Origin: VRUE01 sp963698085
GTDB lineage: Bacteria; Actinomycetota; Thermoleophilia; Solirubrobacterales; 70-9
Assembly: GCA_963698085.1 (NCBI GenBank)
Contig: OY969122.1
Coordinates: 1,178,001 to 1,242,000, forward strand
Reading direction: 5' to 3'
Length of the DNA: 64,000 nucleotides
The notes under the pieces are model-generated. The model was given only the letters and a program-made list of their open reading frames with translations. It was not told the origin of the DNA and did not search any database. Position numbers and translations under genes: made by a program. Position 1 is the stretch's first letter. Each line of letters begins with the position of its first letter. Positions 50,343 through 59,227 of the stretch are shown piece by piece.

Positions 50343-51734
50343 CTATTTCCAACGTCGTGGCGCGCCGGCTAGGTATTCCGTGTAGCCGCGCAGGGCAGCT
50401 GGCGAGACCAGCGCCCGATAACCAAACAGGTAGCCAAAGAAACCCAAGACGTCGTGCCGGGGGTGGAATCCGAGGCGACGAAAGACGTGCCGCTCCTGCC
50501 ACCTGCGCAGCAGCCCATAGATGACGAGGGTTATCGGCAGCACCAGCATCGACCACCATGAGAACAACAATGGATAGCCCGCGATGAAGAGGACGACGCC
50601 CGGGATCCAAAAGAAGACATAGCCGAAGTCGAGGAGCGGCACGAGGTAGTCGAGCCCGGAGACAAACCTGGCCAAGACTCTCGGCTGCTTGGCGGGCGGG
50701 TTGCGCTGAAGGCCCTCCAGCATTCCCTGCGCCCAGCGCGATCGTTGGCGCATCAGCTGGGAGACCCGCTCTGGCGCGGCAGTGGCGCCGAGCGCGCATG
50801 GCTCGTACTCGACCAGCCCGCGGGATCCCATCATCGACCAGGTGAGGACGATGTCCTCGCCGATCGCGTCCGGCCAGCCCCCCACCGCGTGAAGGTCGTC
50901 CGTCCAGTACGCGGAGAAGGCGCCCTGGGCGACCAGGGTGCTGTCGTAGGCCGACTGCATTCGCTTGACCCCATTGATTCCGAGCCGGTAGTCCCAGCTC
51001 TGCATCCTGGTCAGCAGGTTGCGCGTGGGGCTCTCAACCACCAGGGCGCCCGCGCAGGCGCAGACATGCTGCCCTCCGGGTTCGCGCATCAACCTGCCGA
51101 TCAGATACTCCAGGGCCTCTGGATGCAGAAGGGTGTCGGCGTCGACCGTGACCACGATCGGAGTCCCGACACTCTCCAGCGCCCTGTTGAGCGCCCGCCA
51201 CTTTCCCGATTCAGGCTCAAAGGCGCGCCGCAGCTCCAGACCACGGCGCCGCGCCGTCTCCTCGGCGACCTCGGCGGTGCGGTCGGTCGAATTGTTGTCG
51301 GCGAGGATCACCGTGAGCGGCCCGCCGTAGGAGAGGTCCGCGATCCGCTCCAGGGTCGGCCCGATGGCCGACTCCTCGTCCCGGGCAGCGATCACAACGG
51401 TCACCGGGGGCCAGGCACCCTCCGACCAAGGGCCGCTGGGTGGATCCAGCGATGGGACGCGGTAACGCAGCGTGATCAGCGTGAAGACCATGAAGCCGAC
51501 GAGCACGGCCGGAACGTAGGCGAGGAAGATCGGGATCACCCAGGACATCAGCGGACCGATCGCATCGCGCAGCTCTGCCCGCCATGGCGATGACGCCCAG
51601 ACGGCGAATGCCACGTAGACAGCGGTCAACCCGAACGCCACCGCGAACCTGAGCGTCGTGGAGGCTCCCTCGCGCGACCAAGCGCGCGCCTTGGGGCGAC
51701 TCGGAGTCCGTTTGGCGGACACGGCTTGCGACAT
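50343..51734 (-). CDS. Family-2 membrane glycosyltransferase
   Basis: 463 residues from the ATG at 51734. Two N-terminal hydrophobic segments, a GT-A domain with VTVVIAARDEESAIGPTLER, ILADNNSTDRT, VVTVDADTLLHPEAL (DAD metal site) and the RQRSRWAQG motif of processive or BcsA-like GT2 enzymes, then three or more C-terminal membrane segments. Probably makes a cell-envelope polysaccharide. No PilZ domain is seen. Confidence 0.9.
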   Translation of the reverse strand: MSQAVSAKRTPSRPKARAWSREGASTTLRFAVAFGLTAVYVAFAVWASSPWRAELRDAIGPLMSWVIPIFLAYVPAVLVGFMVFTLITLRYRVPSLDPPSGPWSEGAWPPVTVVIAARDEESAIGPTLERIADLSYGGPLTVILADNNSTDRTAEVAEETARRRGLELRRAFEPESGKWRALNRALESVGTPIVVTVDADTLLHPEALEYLIGRLMREPGGQHVCACAGALVVESPTRNLLTRMQSWDYRLGINGVKRMQSAYDSTLVAQGAFSAYWTDDLHAVGGWPDAIGEDIVLTWSMMGSRGLVEYEPCALGATAAPERVSQLMRQRSRWAQGMLEGLQRNPPAKQPRVLARFVSGLDYLVPLLDFGYVFFWIPGVVLFIAGYPLLFSWWSMLVLPITLVIYGLLRRWQERHVFRRLGFHPRHDVLGFFGYLFGYRALVSPAALRGYTEYLAGAPRRWK

Positions 51735-51931
51735 CCCGTCAGCGTTCCACAAGGGATGGACCACCGGGACCGCTCTCGAATGAACGTCTAAGCGCCCAAG
51801 CGACGGATGAAACTCGCGGCCTGGGGTGCCTTCGGGCTCTGCGCAATCGTTTGCACGGCCTGATCGTCTACGGTAGGCCGGTCGAGCGCGCCGGAGGCGA
51901 TCGCCGACCACAACCAGGAGAGATACAGACA

Positions 51932-52327
51932 ATGCTGCCACTCGCCGCCGAGTACCCACTGCTGAACATCATCTGGACGATGTTCGTCTTCTTTGGCTTC
52001 GTCCTCTGGATCATGCTGATCTTTCGCGCCTTCGGCGACCTCTTCGCCCGGCATGACGTCTCCGGCTGGGGCAAGGCCGGCTGGACGCTCTTGATCATTC
52101 TGTTGCCGCTCTTCGGCGTCTGCATCTACCTGCTCTCGCAGGGCAAGGGCATGGCCGAGCGCCAGGCCGAGGCCGGCAGGCGCGCAAAGGGTGAATTCGA
52201 CGAGTACGTCCGCAGCGTCGCCGGAGACGGTACCGCCGCGGAGATCGCGAAGGCAAAGGAACTGCTCGACAGCGGCACCATCGACGCCGCCGAGTTCGAC
52301 CGCCTGAAGGCGAAGGCGCTCGCATGA
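51932..52327 (+). CDS. Phospholipase-D-nuclease-N/SHOCT membrane protein
   Basis: 131 residues from the ATG at 51932. Two hydrophobic segments (residues ~10-32 and 48-70) with SGWGKAGWTLLIILLPLFGV (PLDc_N-type), then a C-terminal SHOCT motif (AKELLDSGTIDAAEFDRLKA). First of four short genes in a row that overlap or abut; likely a stress-associated operon. Confidence 0.85.
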   Translation: MLPLAAEYPLLNIIWTMFVFFGFVLWIMLIFRAFGDLFARHDVSGWGKAGWTLLIILLPLFGVCIYLLSQGKGMAERQAEAGRRAKGEFDEYVRSVAGDGTAAEIAKAKELLDSGTIDAAEFDRLKAKALA

Positions 52328-52770
52328 GCGGCGGCGATCAGCTCGACGAGATGGGGCCGATCGACTACATCCTGGTCGAGTGGCCGGGGCGCCAGCCCAA
52401 CGGTGAGATCGCGCCGTACTTGATCGACCTCGTCGACCGCGGCCTGATCCGCATCCTCGACCTCACCTTCATCGAAAAGACCGAGGACGGGACGATCCGC
52501 GGGTTGGAGATCGCCGACGTCGGCGGCGAGGTCGCCGAGCTGTCGATCTTCGAAGGCGCCTCCTCCGGGCTTCTCTCAGAAGAGGACATCGACGAGGCCA
52601 GCGGGGCGATGGAGCCCGGCACCTCCGCCGCGCTGCTCGTCTTCGAGAACACCTGGGCCGCACCCTTCGCCACGGCTGTCCGCCGCTCCGGCGGCCAGCT
52701 GGCCGCCAGCGGCCGCATCCCCGTCCAAGCCGTCCTCGCCGCGCTCGACGCGGCCGAGGCAAACGCCTGA
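52324..52770 (+). CDS. DUF6325-family protein
   Basis: 148 residues. GPIDYILVEWPGRQPNGEIA and RGLIRILDLTFIEKTEDGTI, then ALLVFENTWAAPFATAVRRS, match the DUF6325/DUF1269-type small alpha/beta proteins that travel with SHOCT genes. It overlaps the previous gene by four bases. Function unknown. Confidence 0.8.
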   Translation: MSGGDQLDEMGPIDYILVEWPGRQPNGEIAPYLIDLVDRGLIRILDLTFIEKTEDGTIRGLEIADVGGEVAELSIFEGASSGLLSEEDIDEASGAMEPGTSAALLVFENTWAAPFATAVRRSGGQLAASGRIPVQAVLAALDAAEANA

Positions 52771-52785
52771 GAGAGGAGATCCCCG

Positions 52786-53055
52786 ATGCCAGGACTACTT
52801 CGAGGTGTAGCTCGAACGGCCGTCATCGCCGGTACCGCAACGTCGGTCAGCAACCGCGTGTCACGCCGTCAAGAACAGCGCTGGGCCGAGCAGGAACCCG
52901 CCGCCGCCGCGCCGCAAGCCGAAGCCGCCGCCGCTGCTCCCACGGCCGGCAGCTCCACCATCGACCAGTTGAAGGAGCTGGGCGAGCTGAAAGCGCAGGG
53001 CATCCTCACCGAGGAGGAGTTCGCCGCGCAGAAGACCAAGCTGCTGGGGAGCTAG
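52786..53055 (+). CDS. SHOCT-domain protein
   Basis: 89 residues: a basic N-terminus, an Ala-rich linker and a C-terminal SHOCT motif (LKELGELKAQGILTEEEFAA). SHOCT segments are oligomerisation or membrane-targeting tails. Part of the same operon. Confidence 0.8.
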   Translation: MPGLLRGVARTAVIAGTATSVSNRVSRRQEQRWAEQEPAAAAPQAEAAAAAPTAGSSTIDQLKELGELKAQGILTEEEFAAQKTKLLGS

Positions 53056-53056
53056 C

Positions 53057-53557
53057 GTGAGTGAGCTGATTGCGATTGCGTATCCCGATCAGGCCACGGT
53101 CGAGCGGGCTCGCGAGAACCTGCGCAAAGGCGTCGCGGACGGCGTAATCGCGGTCGAGGACGCCGTCGTGATGATCCGCGGCGAGGACGGCACGCTGGAG
53201 GTCCGCCAGGGCAGCACCGGGGTCGGCGGCGGCGCCATCAGCGGTGCGATTTCGGGGGGCTTGATCGGCTACTTGCTGATGGCGCCGCTGTTCGGCATAG
53301 CTGCGGGCGCGCTCGCAGGTGGCGCAGTCTGGAAGAGCATGTTCGGGGACGCTGGAGTCGCCGAGAGCTTCGTCAAGGAGCTGAGCGAAAACCTCGAGCC
53401 CGGCCGCGCCGCGCTGGTCTTCCTCGCACGCGACTTCGATCCCGAGAAGGCCCTACCGCGCGTCAAGGAGCACGGGCGCGTGATCCAGACGTCGCTGAGC
53501 GGAGAGATCGAGGCGCAGCTTGCGGACGCTCTCGCCGGGGCCGAGCGGCGGGCTTGA
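53057..53557 (+). CDS. DUF1269-family membrane-associated protein
   Basis: 166 residues from GTG. An N-terminal alpha/beta unit (LIAIAYPDQATVERARENLR), a Gly-rich central membrane hairpin (GVGGGAISGAISGGLIGYLL), and a C-terminal domain similar to the first. Typical DUF1269. Ends the four-gene cluster two bases before the MFS start. Confidence 0.88.
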   Translation: MSELIAIAYPDQATVERARENLRKGVADGVIAVEDAVVMIRGEDGTLEVRQGSTGVGGGAISGAISGGLIGYLLMAPLFGIAAGALAGGAVWKSMFGDAGVAESFVKELSENLEPGRAALVFLARDFDPEKALPRVKEHGRVIQTSLSGEIEAQLADALAGAERRA

Positions 53558-53558
53558 T

Positions 53559-55139
53559 GTGAGAAACGGCGAAGCGTCGAGCGATCGACGGCTCGCCCCC
53601 CTGCTCGCGATGGCGATGTTCGTGTTCGTCATCGACACGTCGCTGATGAACGTCTCGATCTCCGCGGTCGTCCGAGACCTCGACACGACCGTGAGCGGCG
53701 TGCAGTCGGCGGTTGCGATCGAGGCGCTGGTCTCCGCCGCCTTCATCCTTATCGGCAGCAAGATCGGCGACCTCTTCGGCCGCAAACGGGCCTACGTCCT
53801 CGGCTTGCTCCTGTACGTGTCGGGCGCTCTGGCGATGGTGGTCGCCCAGGATCTGGCCGCGATCATCGTCTTCTGGGCGGTGATCGGCGGCCTTGGCGCT
53901 TCGCTGTATCTGCCCGCGATGCAGTCCCTGATCCACGGCAACTTCGAAGGGACCGCCCAGGCGAAGGCCTACGCCCTGGTCGGAGCCTCGGCCGCGATCG
54001 CCGCCGCTATCGGACCCCTGCTCGGAGGCTTCCTGACGACCTATCTGTCCTGGCGCGTCGGATTCATGCTCGAGGCCGGCATCATCGCCGTCGTCCTGCT
54101 CGGCAGCAGGCGGCTGCTCCGCGACGTGCCGTACACGGGCGATCGGGGCGTCGACAGAGTCGGCTCGGTCCTCTCGGTCCTGGGGATGGGCGGCCTAGTG
54201 CTCGGCATCTTGGCCTGGCAGGAGGGCGGCGAGTCCGTGGCCGCGCTTCTGGCCGCGGGGCTGGCCGCGATGGGCGCCCTGGTCTACTGGCTGCTGCGGC
54301 GCAAGCGCGAAGGCAAGCCCGCCCTGCTCGACCCGCACCTGTTCGAATCCAAGCTGTTCAGCTTCGGGATCTCCCAGGGAATCCTCCAGCAGATAGCCCT
54401 CGGCGGGATGCTGATCGCCCTGCCGATCTACCTGCAGATGGTGCTCGACTACAACGCGATGCAGGCAGGCCTAACCCTCGCGCCGCTCTCCCTGACGATG
54501 TTCGCGGTGGCACTGGTCGCCGGGAAAAGGGCGGGTAAGCGACGGCCCGCCAATCTCATCCTGGTCGGGTTCGGGTTGCTCCTGGCGGCGATGTTGCTCT
54601 TGATCCCGATCGTCCCGCGCGCGGACACCGGTTGGTACCTCGTCGCTCCGCTCGTGCTCGCCGGAGCGGGGCTCGGCCTGCTGGTATCTCAGCTCAACAA
54701 CTACACCCTGTCGCCGATCTCGGAGGAACGGGTCGGAGAGGCGGCCGGCGTCAACTCGGCAACCGGGTCCTTCGGCCTGTCCCTGGGATTGGCGTTCGCC
54801 GGCGCGATCATGCTGGCCGCGCTCTCGATCGCCTTCACCCAGAAGTCGGAGGCGAGCAACGTGCTGAGCCCGCCCGAGCAGCAGCGCGTCGCTGATGCGC
54901 TGGAGGACGACGCGCAGGTGATGAGCAACGCTCAGCTCGAAGAACTGCTCGCCGGCCAGCCCGAGGACGTTCGCGAGGAGATCGTCAGCATCAATACGGA
55001 CGCTAGGCCGCTCGCCCTCCAGGTGGCGTTGCTCGTTCCGTTTCTCGCCGCCCTGATCGGGTTCCTCGCTTCCTTCCGCATGATTCGCCTGCCAGATCCC
55101 ACGCCCTCAGCCGCGGTTGAGAACGTGGCGTTGGGCTGA
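53559..55139 (+). CDS. MFS drug transporter (DHA2, 14-TM)
   Basis: 526 residues from a GTG at 53559. Fourteen hydrophobic segments; motif A-like SKIGDLFGRKRAYVLG, motif C-like GASAAIAAAIGPLLGGFLT, characteristic of DHA2 drug:proton antiporters. Located inside the tRNA-Ala island. Confidence 0.92.
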   Translation: MRNGEASSDRRLAPLLAMAMFVFVIDTSLMNVSISAVVRDLDTTVSGVQSAVAIEALVSAAFILIGSKIGDLFGRKRAYVLGLLLYVSGALAMVVAQDLAAIIVFWAVIGGLGASLYLPAMQSLIHGNFEGTAQAKAYALVGASAAIAAAIGPLLGGFLTTYLSWRVGFMLEAGIIAVVLLGSRRLLRDVPYTGDRGVDRVGSVLSVLGMGGLVLGILAWQEGGESVAALLAAGLAAMGALVYWLLRRKREGKPALLDPHLFESKLFSFGISQGILQQIALGGMLIALPIYLQMVLDYNAMQAGLTLAPLSLTMFAVALVAGKRAGKRRPANLILVGFGLLLAAMLLLIPIVPRADTGWYLVAPLVLAGAGLGLLVSQLNNYTLSPISEERVGEAAGVNSATGSFGLSLGLAFAGAIMLAALSIAFTQKSEASNVLSPPEQQRVADALEDDAQVMSNAQLEELLAGQPEDVREEIVSINTDARPLALQVALLVPFLAALIGFLASFRMIRLPDPTPSAAVENVALG

Positions 55140-55153
55140 ACTCAGATTGGCCC

Positions 55154-55759
55154 TTAGCGATCTCCTTCGGCATTCTGCCGGCGTAGGCCAGTGCGCGTAG
55201 CGAGAACGATCAGCCGCACGAGCCCTGCGATCAGCGCGAGATCGAACAGCATTTGGACGGTGACGAGGATCCGCGCCCCGGCCGAGTCGGCGGTGATGTC
55301 ACCGAAGCCGACGGTGGTGAGCGTCGAGGCCGTGTAGTAGAAGGCGTCGACGCGGTCGAGGTGCTCTGAGAAGCTCGCCGAGTCCGCGTGCGAGAGCGTC
55401 AGATAGGTAAAGGCGAAGACGACGATCAGCAAGGGGATGGCGAGCGAAACAACCTCGATCGCGCGCAGCACCGGCTGCTTGTCGCCCATGATCTGGCGGA
55501 TCTGCCAGCCGACCAGGATGACGAAAAGCAGCAGACCGCCGATCATGCCGAGGAGCGCAGCAGCCCCTGAGCTGCCGCCCGGAACGGGCACGAGCGCGTA
55601 GAGCACCAACAGGCCAAGCGTCAGGCCGAGGATGCGAAGCGCCGTGCGGAAGATCAGGCGCCGTCGCTGAGGGCCCGGCGGCAGGATGCCGCTCGCATCG
55701 AGGTGATTGAGGTCAGGGCCGTGATTCATGCGTCCAGTGAGGCGATGGTCGCTCGCCAT
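55154..55759 (-). CDS. Two-TM potassium channel
   Basis: 201 residues. Four N-terminal hydrophobic segments, then the pore with selectivity filter TVGFGDIT (residues ~150-157) and a last membrane helix. Lacks a cytoplasmic RCK domain. Resembles Ion_trans_2 bacterial channels. Confidence 0.88.
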   Translation of the reverse strand: MASDHRLTGRMNHGPDLNHLDASGILPPGPQRRRLIFRTALRILGLTLGLLVLYALVPVPGGSSGAAALLGMIGGLLLFVILVGWQIRQIMGDKQPVLRAIEVVSLAIPLLIVVFAFTYLTLSHADSASFSEHLDRVDAFYYTASTLTTVGFGDITADSAGARILVTVQMLFDLALIAGLVRLIVLATRTGLRRQNAEGDR

Positions 55760-56138
55760 CCTGCCGCCGATGAACGTACCGATCGCAGCGGTGGTCGAGC
55801 CGACTTTTGTCGTTTCGGGCCCTCGCCGTTAGGGGTGGCCGAGTGGTGGCCCCCGCTCATTGGAGATCCTCTCCCTGTTCTTCCTGAGATTTAGATGGAG
55901 AGGCCGAGCGAAGCGAGGCCGACGCAGAATCCCGGGAAGCACAGATAGCCGACCCCCGCCGGGAGAGCGCCAGCGTCCCTAGCCGCCTAGACGGCCCGTA
56001 TGAGATCAGCGCCTCCCGGCGGTGCGAGGCGCCCGAAGCGCCAACAGGGCGTGGCGAAGACGATCGCCACCCAATGAGGAAGCGCAGAGGCACCTCGCGG
56101 CCGGCATTCAGCCGAGACAAATCGACCGAGGAGGAAGC
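55760..56138 (+). mobile_element. IS110 left end with candidate bridge-RNA region
   Basis: 379 bases without a protein gene, between the channel gene and the transposase. It contains CCGCCGGGAG/CTCCCGGCGG (55956-55965 with 56013-56022), GTGGCG/CGCCAC (56051-56070) and GGCC-GAGCGAAGCGA-GGCC hairpins. IS110-group elements of the IS621 type encode a structured bridge RNA in this position that guides insertion. The exact left edge and loops cannot be set from one copy. Confidence 0.5.
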
Positions 56139-57350
56139 ATGGCAGGAATCAGGACCGCAGGAGTCGACTGGGCCAGCGAGGCCCATGAGGTCTGCGTCAG
56201 CGAGGAGGGGCATGTGGTGGCGCGCTTTTCGGTGACGCATGAGGAGCGAGGTCTCCAGAAGCTTGTGCGAGAGCTCGCCGCCCACCGGGTGGACCGGGTC
56301 GCGATCGAGCGGCCAGACGGCATCCTGGTCGAGCGGCTGCTCGCCGGGGGCCTGGAAGTGCTGGCGATCCACCCCAACCAGCTGAAGGCCGCGCGCCCGC
56401 GCTACGCAGTCGCGCACGGCAAGTCCGATCGCTTCGACGCCTTCGTCTTGGCCGAGCTTGCGCGAACCGACGCCCACCGCTTCCGGGCGCTGGTCCCCGA
56501 CAGCGATGAGACCAAGGCGCTGCGGGCGCTCACACGCGCGCGCGAGGACCTCGTCGGGGTGCGGGTGGGGCTCGCCAACCAGCTGCGCGCCCAGCTGGAG
56601 TCCTTTTGGCCCGGTGCGCTGATCTTCGGGGCAGTCGACAACCGGGTCTCGCTGGCTTTCATCGCGCGCTACCCGAGCCCGGCCGATGCCAGGGGCTTGG
56701 GGGGCGAGCGGATGGCGGGCTTCCTGGCGCGCAACCGCTATACCGGGCGCACCGATCCCGCCGTGCTGGTGGAGCGGATGAAGGCGGCGCCGGCGGGGAC
56801 CGCGGGTGACGCGGAGTGCGAGGCCCGCCGGGCCGTCGTGCTCGGCCTGGTGACTGCGCTCGAGTCCGTTGTCTGCGAGATCGCCGAGCTCGAGGCAAAG
56901 ATCAGAACCGCCTTGATGGCCCATCCGGACGCAGCCGTCTTCGCTCCCCTGTTTCGTAGCGCCAAGACCACCATCTGCCCGGCAACGCTGATCGCCGAGA
57001 TCGGCGACTGCAGAGGGCGCTACCCCACCGAGGCCGCACTGGCGGCCGACGCCGGGATGAGCCCGGTGGCGCTGGAGTCGGGGAAGATGCGCGTCGCGAC
57101 CTTCAGGCGCGCCTGCGACAAGCGGCTGCGAAAAGCCGTCACGGTCTTGGCCGACTCGACCCGCCACTGGCATCCGTGGGCCAAGGAGGTCTATGAGCGA
57201 GCTCGGGCCAGAGGTCAAGACCACCCGCATGCGACCCGCACTCTCGGACGCGCCTGGATCAGGGTTCTGTGGCGCTGCTGGCAGGACGGAATGCCCTACG
57301 ACCCGTCCTTGCACGGGAACTTGAGCGGCCTGCAAACGGCGGGGGGTTGA
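56139..57350 (+). CDS. IS110-family DEDD transposase
   Basis: 403 residues, ATG after GAGGAGGAAGC. RuvC-like DEDD domain with Asp10 (AGVDWASEAH), Glu57 (VAIERPDG), Asp97 and Asp100 (GKSDRFDAFVLAEL). The C-terminal Tnp20 domain has LIAEIGDCRGRYPTEAALAA and the catalytic-Ser motif ALESGK. Apparently intact. Noncoding ends of about 380 (left) and 60 (right) bases. It sits at the right end of the tRNA-Ala island. Confidence 0.95.
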   Translation: MAGIRTAGVDWASEAHEVCVSEEGHVVARFSVTHEERGLQKLVRELAAHRVDRVAIERPDGILVERLLAGGLEVLAIHPNQLKAARPRYAVAHGKSDRFDAFVLAELARTDAHRFRALVPDSDETKALRALTRAREDLVGVRVGLANQLRAQLESFWPGALIFGAVDNRVSLAFIARYPSPADARGLGGERMAGFLARNRYTGRTDPAVLVERMKAAPAGTAGDAECEARRAVVLGLVTALESVVCEIAELEAKIRTALMAHPDAAVFAPLFRSAKTTICPATLIAEIGDCRGRYPTEAALAADAGMSPVALESGKMRVATFRRACDKRLRKAVTVLADSTRHWHPWAKEVYERARARGQDHPHATRTLGRAWIRVLWRCWQDGMPYDPSLHGNLSGLQTAGG

Positions 57351-57410
57351 CACAGGGCATCTCATACGACGAGTTCGCCTCCGTGCGCGACCTCCAAGCC
57401 TGCTCGGCGT

Positions 57411-57437
57411 GCCGGTTCGAGTCCGGCTAGCTCCATC
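57411..57437 (+). repeat. Right attachment-like repeat (copy of tRNA-Ala 3' end)
   Basis: 27 bases identical to 49530-49556. The bases before it do not continue the tRNA, so this is a fragment, not a gene. It bounds a 7.9-kb segment that includes the IS110. Confidence 0.75.
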
Positions 57438-57489
57438 GCCTGCTGCTAGTGGGAAAACCTCGACTTGGGCGTGGCTAGTTGTATGTGAC

Positions 57490-57495
57490 TATAAT
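57490..57495 (+). promoter_or_regulatory. Consensus -10 element (TATAAT) of the toxin-antitoxin pair
   Basis: TATAAT ends eight bases before the antitoxin ATG at 57503, so transcription should begin at the start codon: a leaderless mRNA. TTGGGC at 57465 is a possible weak -35 element. No ribosome site is present, which agrees. Confidence 0.65.
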
Positions 57496-57502
57496 TCTGG
57501 TC

Positions 57503-57787
57503 ATGGAAACGCTGCCACTGTCGCACGTCAAGGCACACCTCTCGGAGATCGCCGACCGGGTCGAGGGCCAACATGACCGTATCGTGGTGACGCGCAAGGG
57601 ACGCCCCGCCGCGGTGCTCGTGAGCCCTGAGGATCTGGAGAGCCTCGAAGAGACGCTGGCGGTCCTCTCGGACCCTGAGCTGATGCGACAGATACGCGAG
57701 AGCGAAGCTGAGCTGGAGCGCGACGAGGAGGGGGTCACGCTCGAGGAGCTGAAGGCTGAGCTGAGCAATCGCGATGCCACGGCGTGA
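57503..57787 (+). CDS. Phd/YefM-family antitoxin
   Basis: 94 residues. PLSHVKAHLSEIADRVEGQH, VVTRKGRPAAVLVSPEDLES match the N-terminal DNA-binding Phd/YefM fold; the acidic C-terminal tail is the toxin-binding part. It overlaps the RelE-type toxin gene by four bases. Probably represses its own leaderless promoter. Confidence 0.92.
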   Translation: METLPLSHVKAHLSEIADRVEGQHDRIVVTRKGRPAAVLVSPEDLESLEETLAVLSDPELMRQIRESEAELERDEEGVTLEELKAELSNRDATA

Positions 57788-58056
57788 GCCAAGCGCCATG
57801 GCGCATACGCGTGATGCCCACCGCCCGGCGTCAACTGCGCCGGCTACCTGAGCGCTACGCGGCGGCGGTCGTCGAGTTGCTGCCGGCGATCGCGGCAAAC
57901 CCGAAACGCCTCGGCAAGCCGCTGCGCTTCGAGCTGGAGGGCCGCTGGGTTGCCCGTCGAGGTCCCTATCGCGTGATCTACGCGCTGGACGAGAAAGCAC
58001 ATACGGTCACGGTGCTCGCTGTCGCCCATCGCGCTGACGCCTATCGGCGTCGTTGA
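57784..58056 (+). CDS. RelE/ParE-family toxin
   Basis: 90 residues. IRVMPTARRQLRRLPERYAA, GKPLRFELEGRWVARRGPYR and VIYALDEKAHTVTVLAVAHR AD (RelE core with the conserved Arg-Tyr-Arg region). Likely a ribosome-dependent mRNA interferase. The pair lies immediately outside the tRNA-Ala island. Its 3' end overlaps the convergent permease gene. Confidence 0.92.
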   Translation: MSQAPWRIRVMPTARRQLRRLPERYAAAVVELLPAIAANPKRLGKPLRFELEGRWVARRGPYRVIYALDEKAHTVTVLAVAHRADAYRRR

Positions 58057-59173
58057 GCTCGGCGAAGATCTTGACGGCCGCGGCTACGAGGGGGGCGGCC
58101 AGGACGAGGCCGATGGTGCCGAAGAGGCAGCCGCCGGCGATGGTGACGATCAGGACAGCCAGGGGATGGAGCCCGAGGGCGGCGCCATAGGCGACGGGCT
58201 GGACCAGCTGCTGGAGCACGCCGTTGGCCAGAAGGACGATGACCGCCACGGCCAGCGCCGCTTCGGGTCCCTGCCCCCCCAACGCGATCAGGACCGCGAA
58301 GACCCCCGCCGTCCAAGCACCGATATAGGGGACGTAGCCACCGAGGAAGGTGACGACGGCGATCGTCCCCGGCAGTGGCACCCCGAGCAGCAGCGCGCCG
58401 ACGCCGACCAGCAGCGCGCTCCATGCCGCGACGATCGTGACCCCGACGAAGTAGCCCCGCAGGGAGCTGGACACCTGGCCCAGCACGGTGTGAGCGAGCG
58501 GGACCGGCATGCCGAGATGGCGCTCGACGAACCTGCCGATCGTCGGCGCGTCCTTGAGCATGAAGAAGAGGCTGAGGGCGGTGAAGGAGAGGAACACGGC
58601 CAGCGAGGCCAGCTTGTCGACCCCGCCGAGGAGACCGCCGGTCAGGGCCTTGAAGCCGGCGCTGATCGATGCGCTCGCGTGTTCGTTCGCGTCCCTGGCG
58701 GTGGACCGGTCGACGCCCAGGCCCCGGACCCACGACTCGATCTCGTCCGCGCCGGCATGGAGTCTCTCGCTGAGGCTGTCAGCCTGGCTGGCGATGCCGT
58801 TGAGGACAATGATCCCCACACCGACCCCGATCAAGGCGATCCCGAGGAAGACGAGCACCGCGCCGGCTCCCCTCGGCAGCCCGCGCCGTTTCAGCCAGTC
58901 GACGAGCGGCACGCTGACCGAGGCGATGATCGCCGCCGTGACCACCGGCATCACGATCGTGTGCGTCTCCGCCAGCAGGAAGATCGCTCCGACCAGCGCC
59001 GCACCCACCCCGACGAGCAGCCAGGCGGTGAAGCCGAGGTCCCGCAACCAGGCCGGGGCGGAGAAGATCCCGCTCAGCTCGGCGGGATCGATCTCGATGA
59101 CTTCTTCCTCGGGGGCCGCGCTCTCGCGGCCGGGCCGCCGCAGCCGCCCTCGGATCGCGCGTTTCGGACTCAT
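58007..59173 (-). CDS. AI-2E family transporter-like membrane protein
   Basis: 388 residues from the ATG at 59173. About seven membrane helices. RGYFVGVTIVAAWSALLVGV, GYVPYIGAWTAGVFAVLIAL and GLHPLAVLIVTIAGGCLFGT are typical of the AI-2E/PerM family (export permeases or Na/H antiporters). Highly acidic N-terminus before the first helix. It overlaps relE by 50 bases at the 3' end. Confidence 0.92.
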   Translation of the reverse strand: MSPKRAIRGRLRRPGRESAAPEEEVIEIDPAELSGIFSAPAWLRDLGFTAWLLVGVGAALVGAIFLLAETHTIVMPVVTAAIIASVSVPLVDWLKRRGLPRGAGAVLVFLGIALIGVGVGIIVLNGIASQADSLSERLHAGADEIESWVRGLGVDRSTARDANEHASASISAGFKALTGGLLGGVDKLASLAVFLSFTALSLFFMLKDAPTIGRFVERHLGMPVPLAHTVLGQVSSSLRGYFVGVTIVAAWSALLVGVGALLLGVPLPGTIAVVTFLGGYVPYIGAWTAGVFAVLIALGGQGPEAALAVAVIVLLANGVLQQLVQPVAYGAALGLHPLAVLIVTIAGGCLFGTIGLVLAAPLVAAAVKIFAELNDADRRQRDGRQRAP

Positions 59174-59227
59174 CGGGACGCCGGACGATACGCGGCGCCC
59201 CCGACACGGCCAGGGACAAGCCGCAAG

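Noticed and set aside
55828..55850. A tRNA-Ser/Leu-like 5' end (GGTGGCCGAGTGGT) just left of the IS110 element
   Set aside because: No anticodon arm or matching acceptor strand follows, and the acceptor bases do not pair with the tRNA-Ala fragment at 57411. Probably a chance match.
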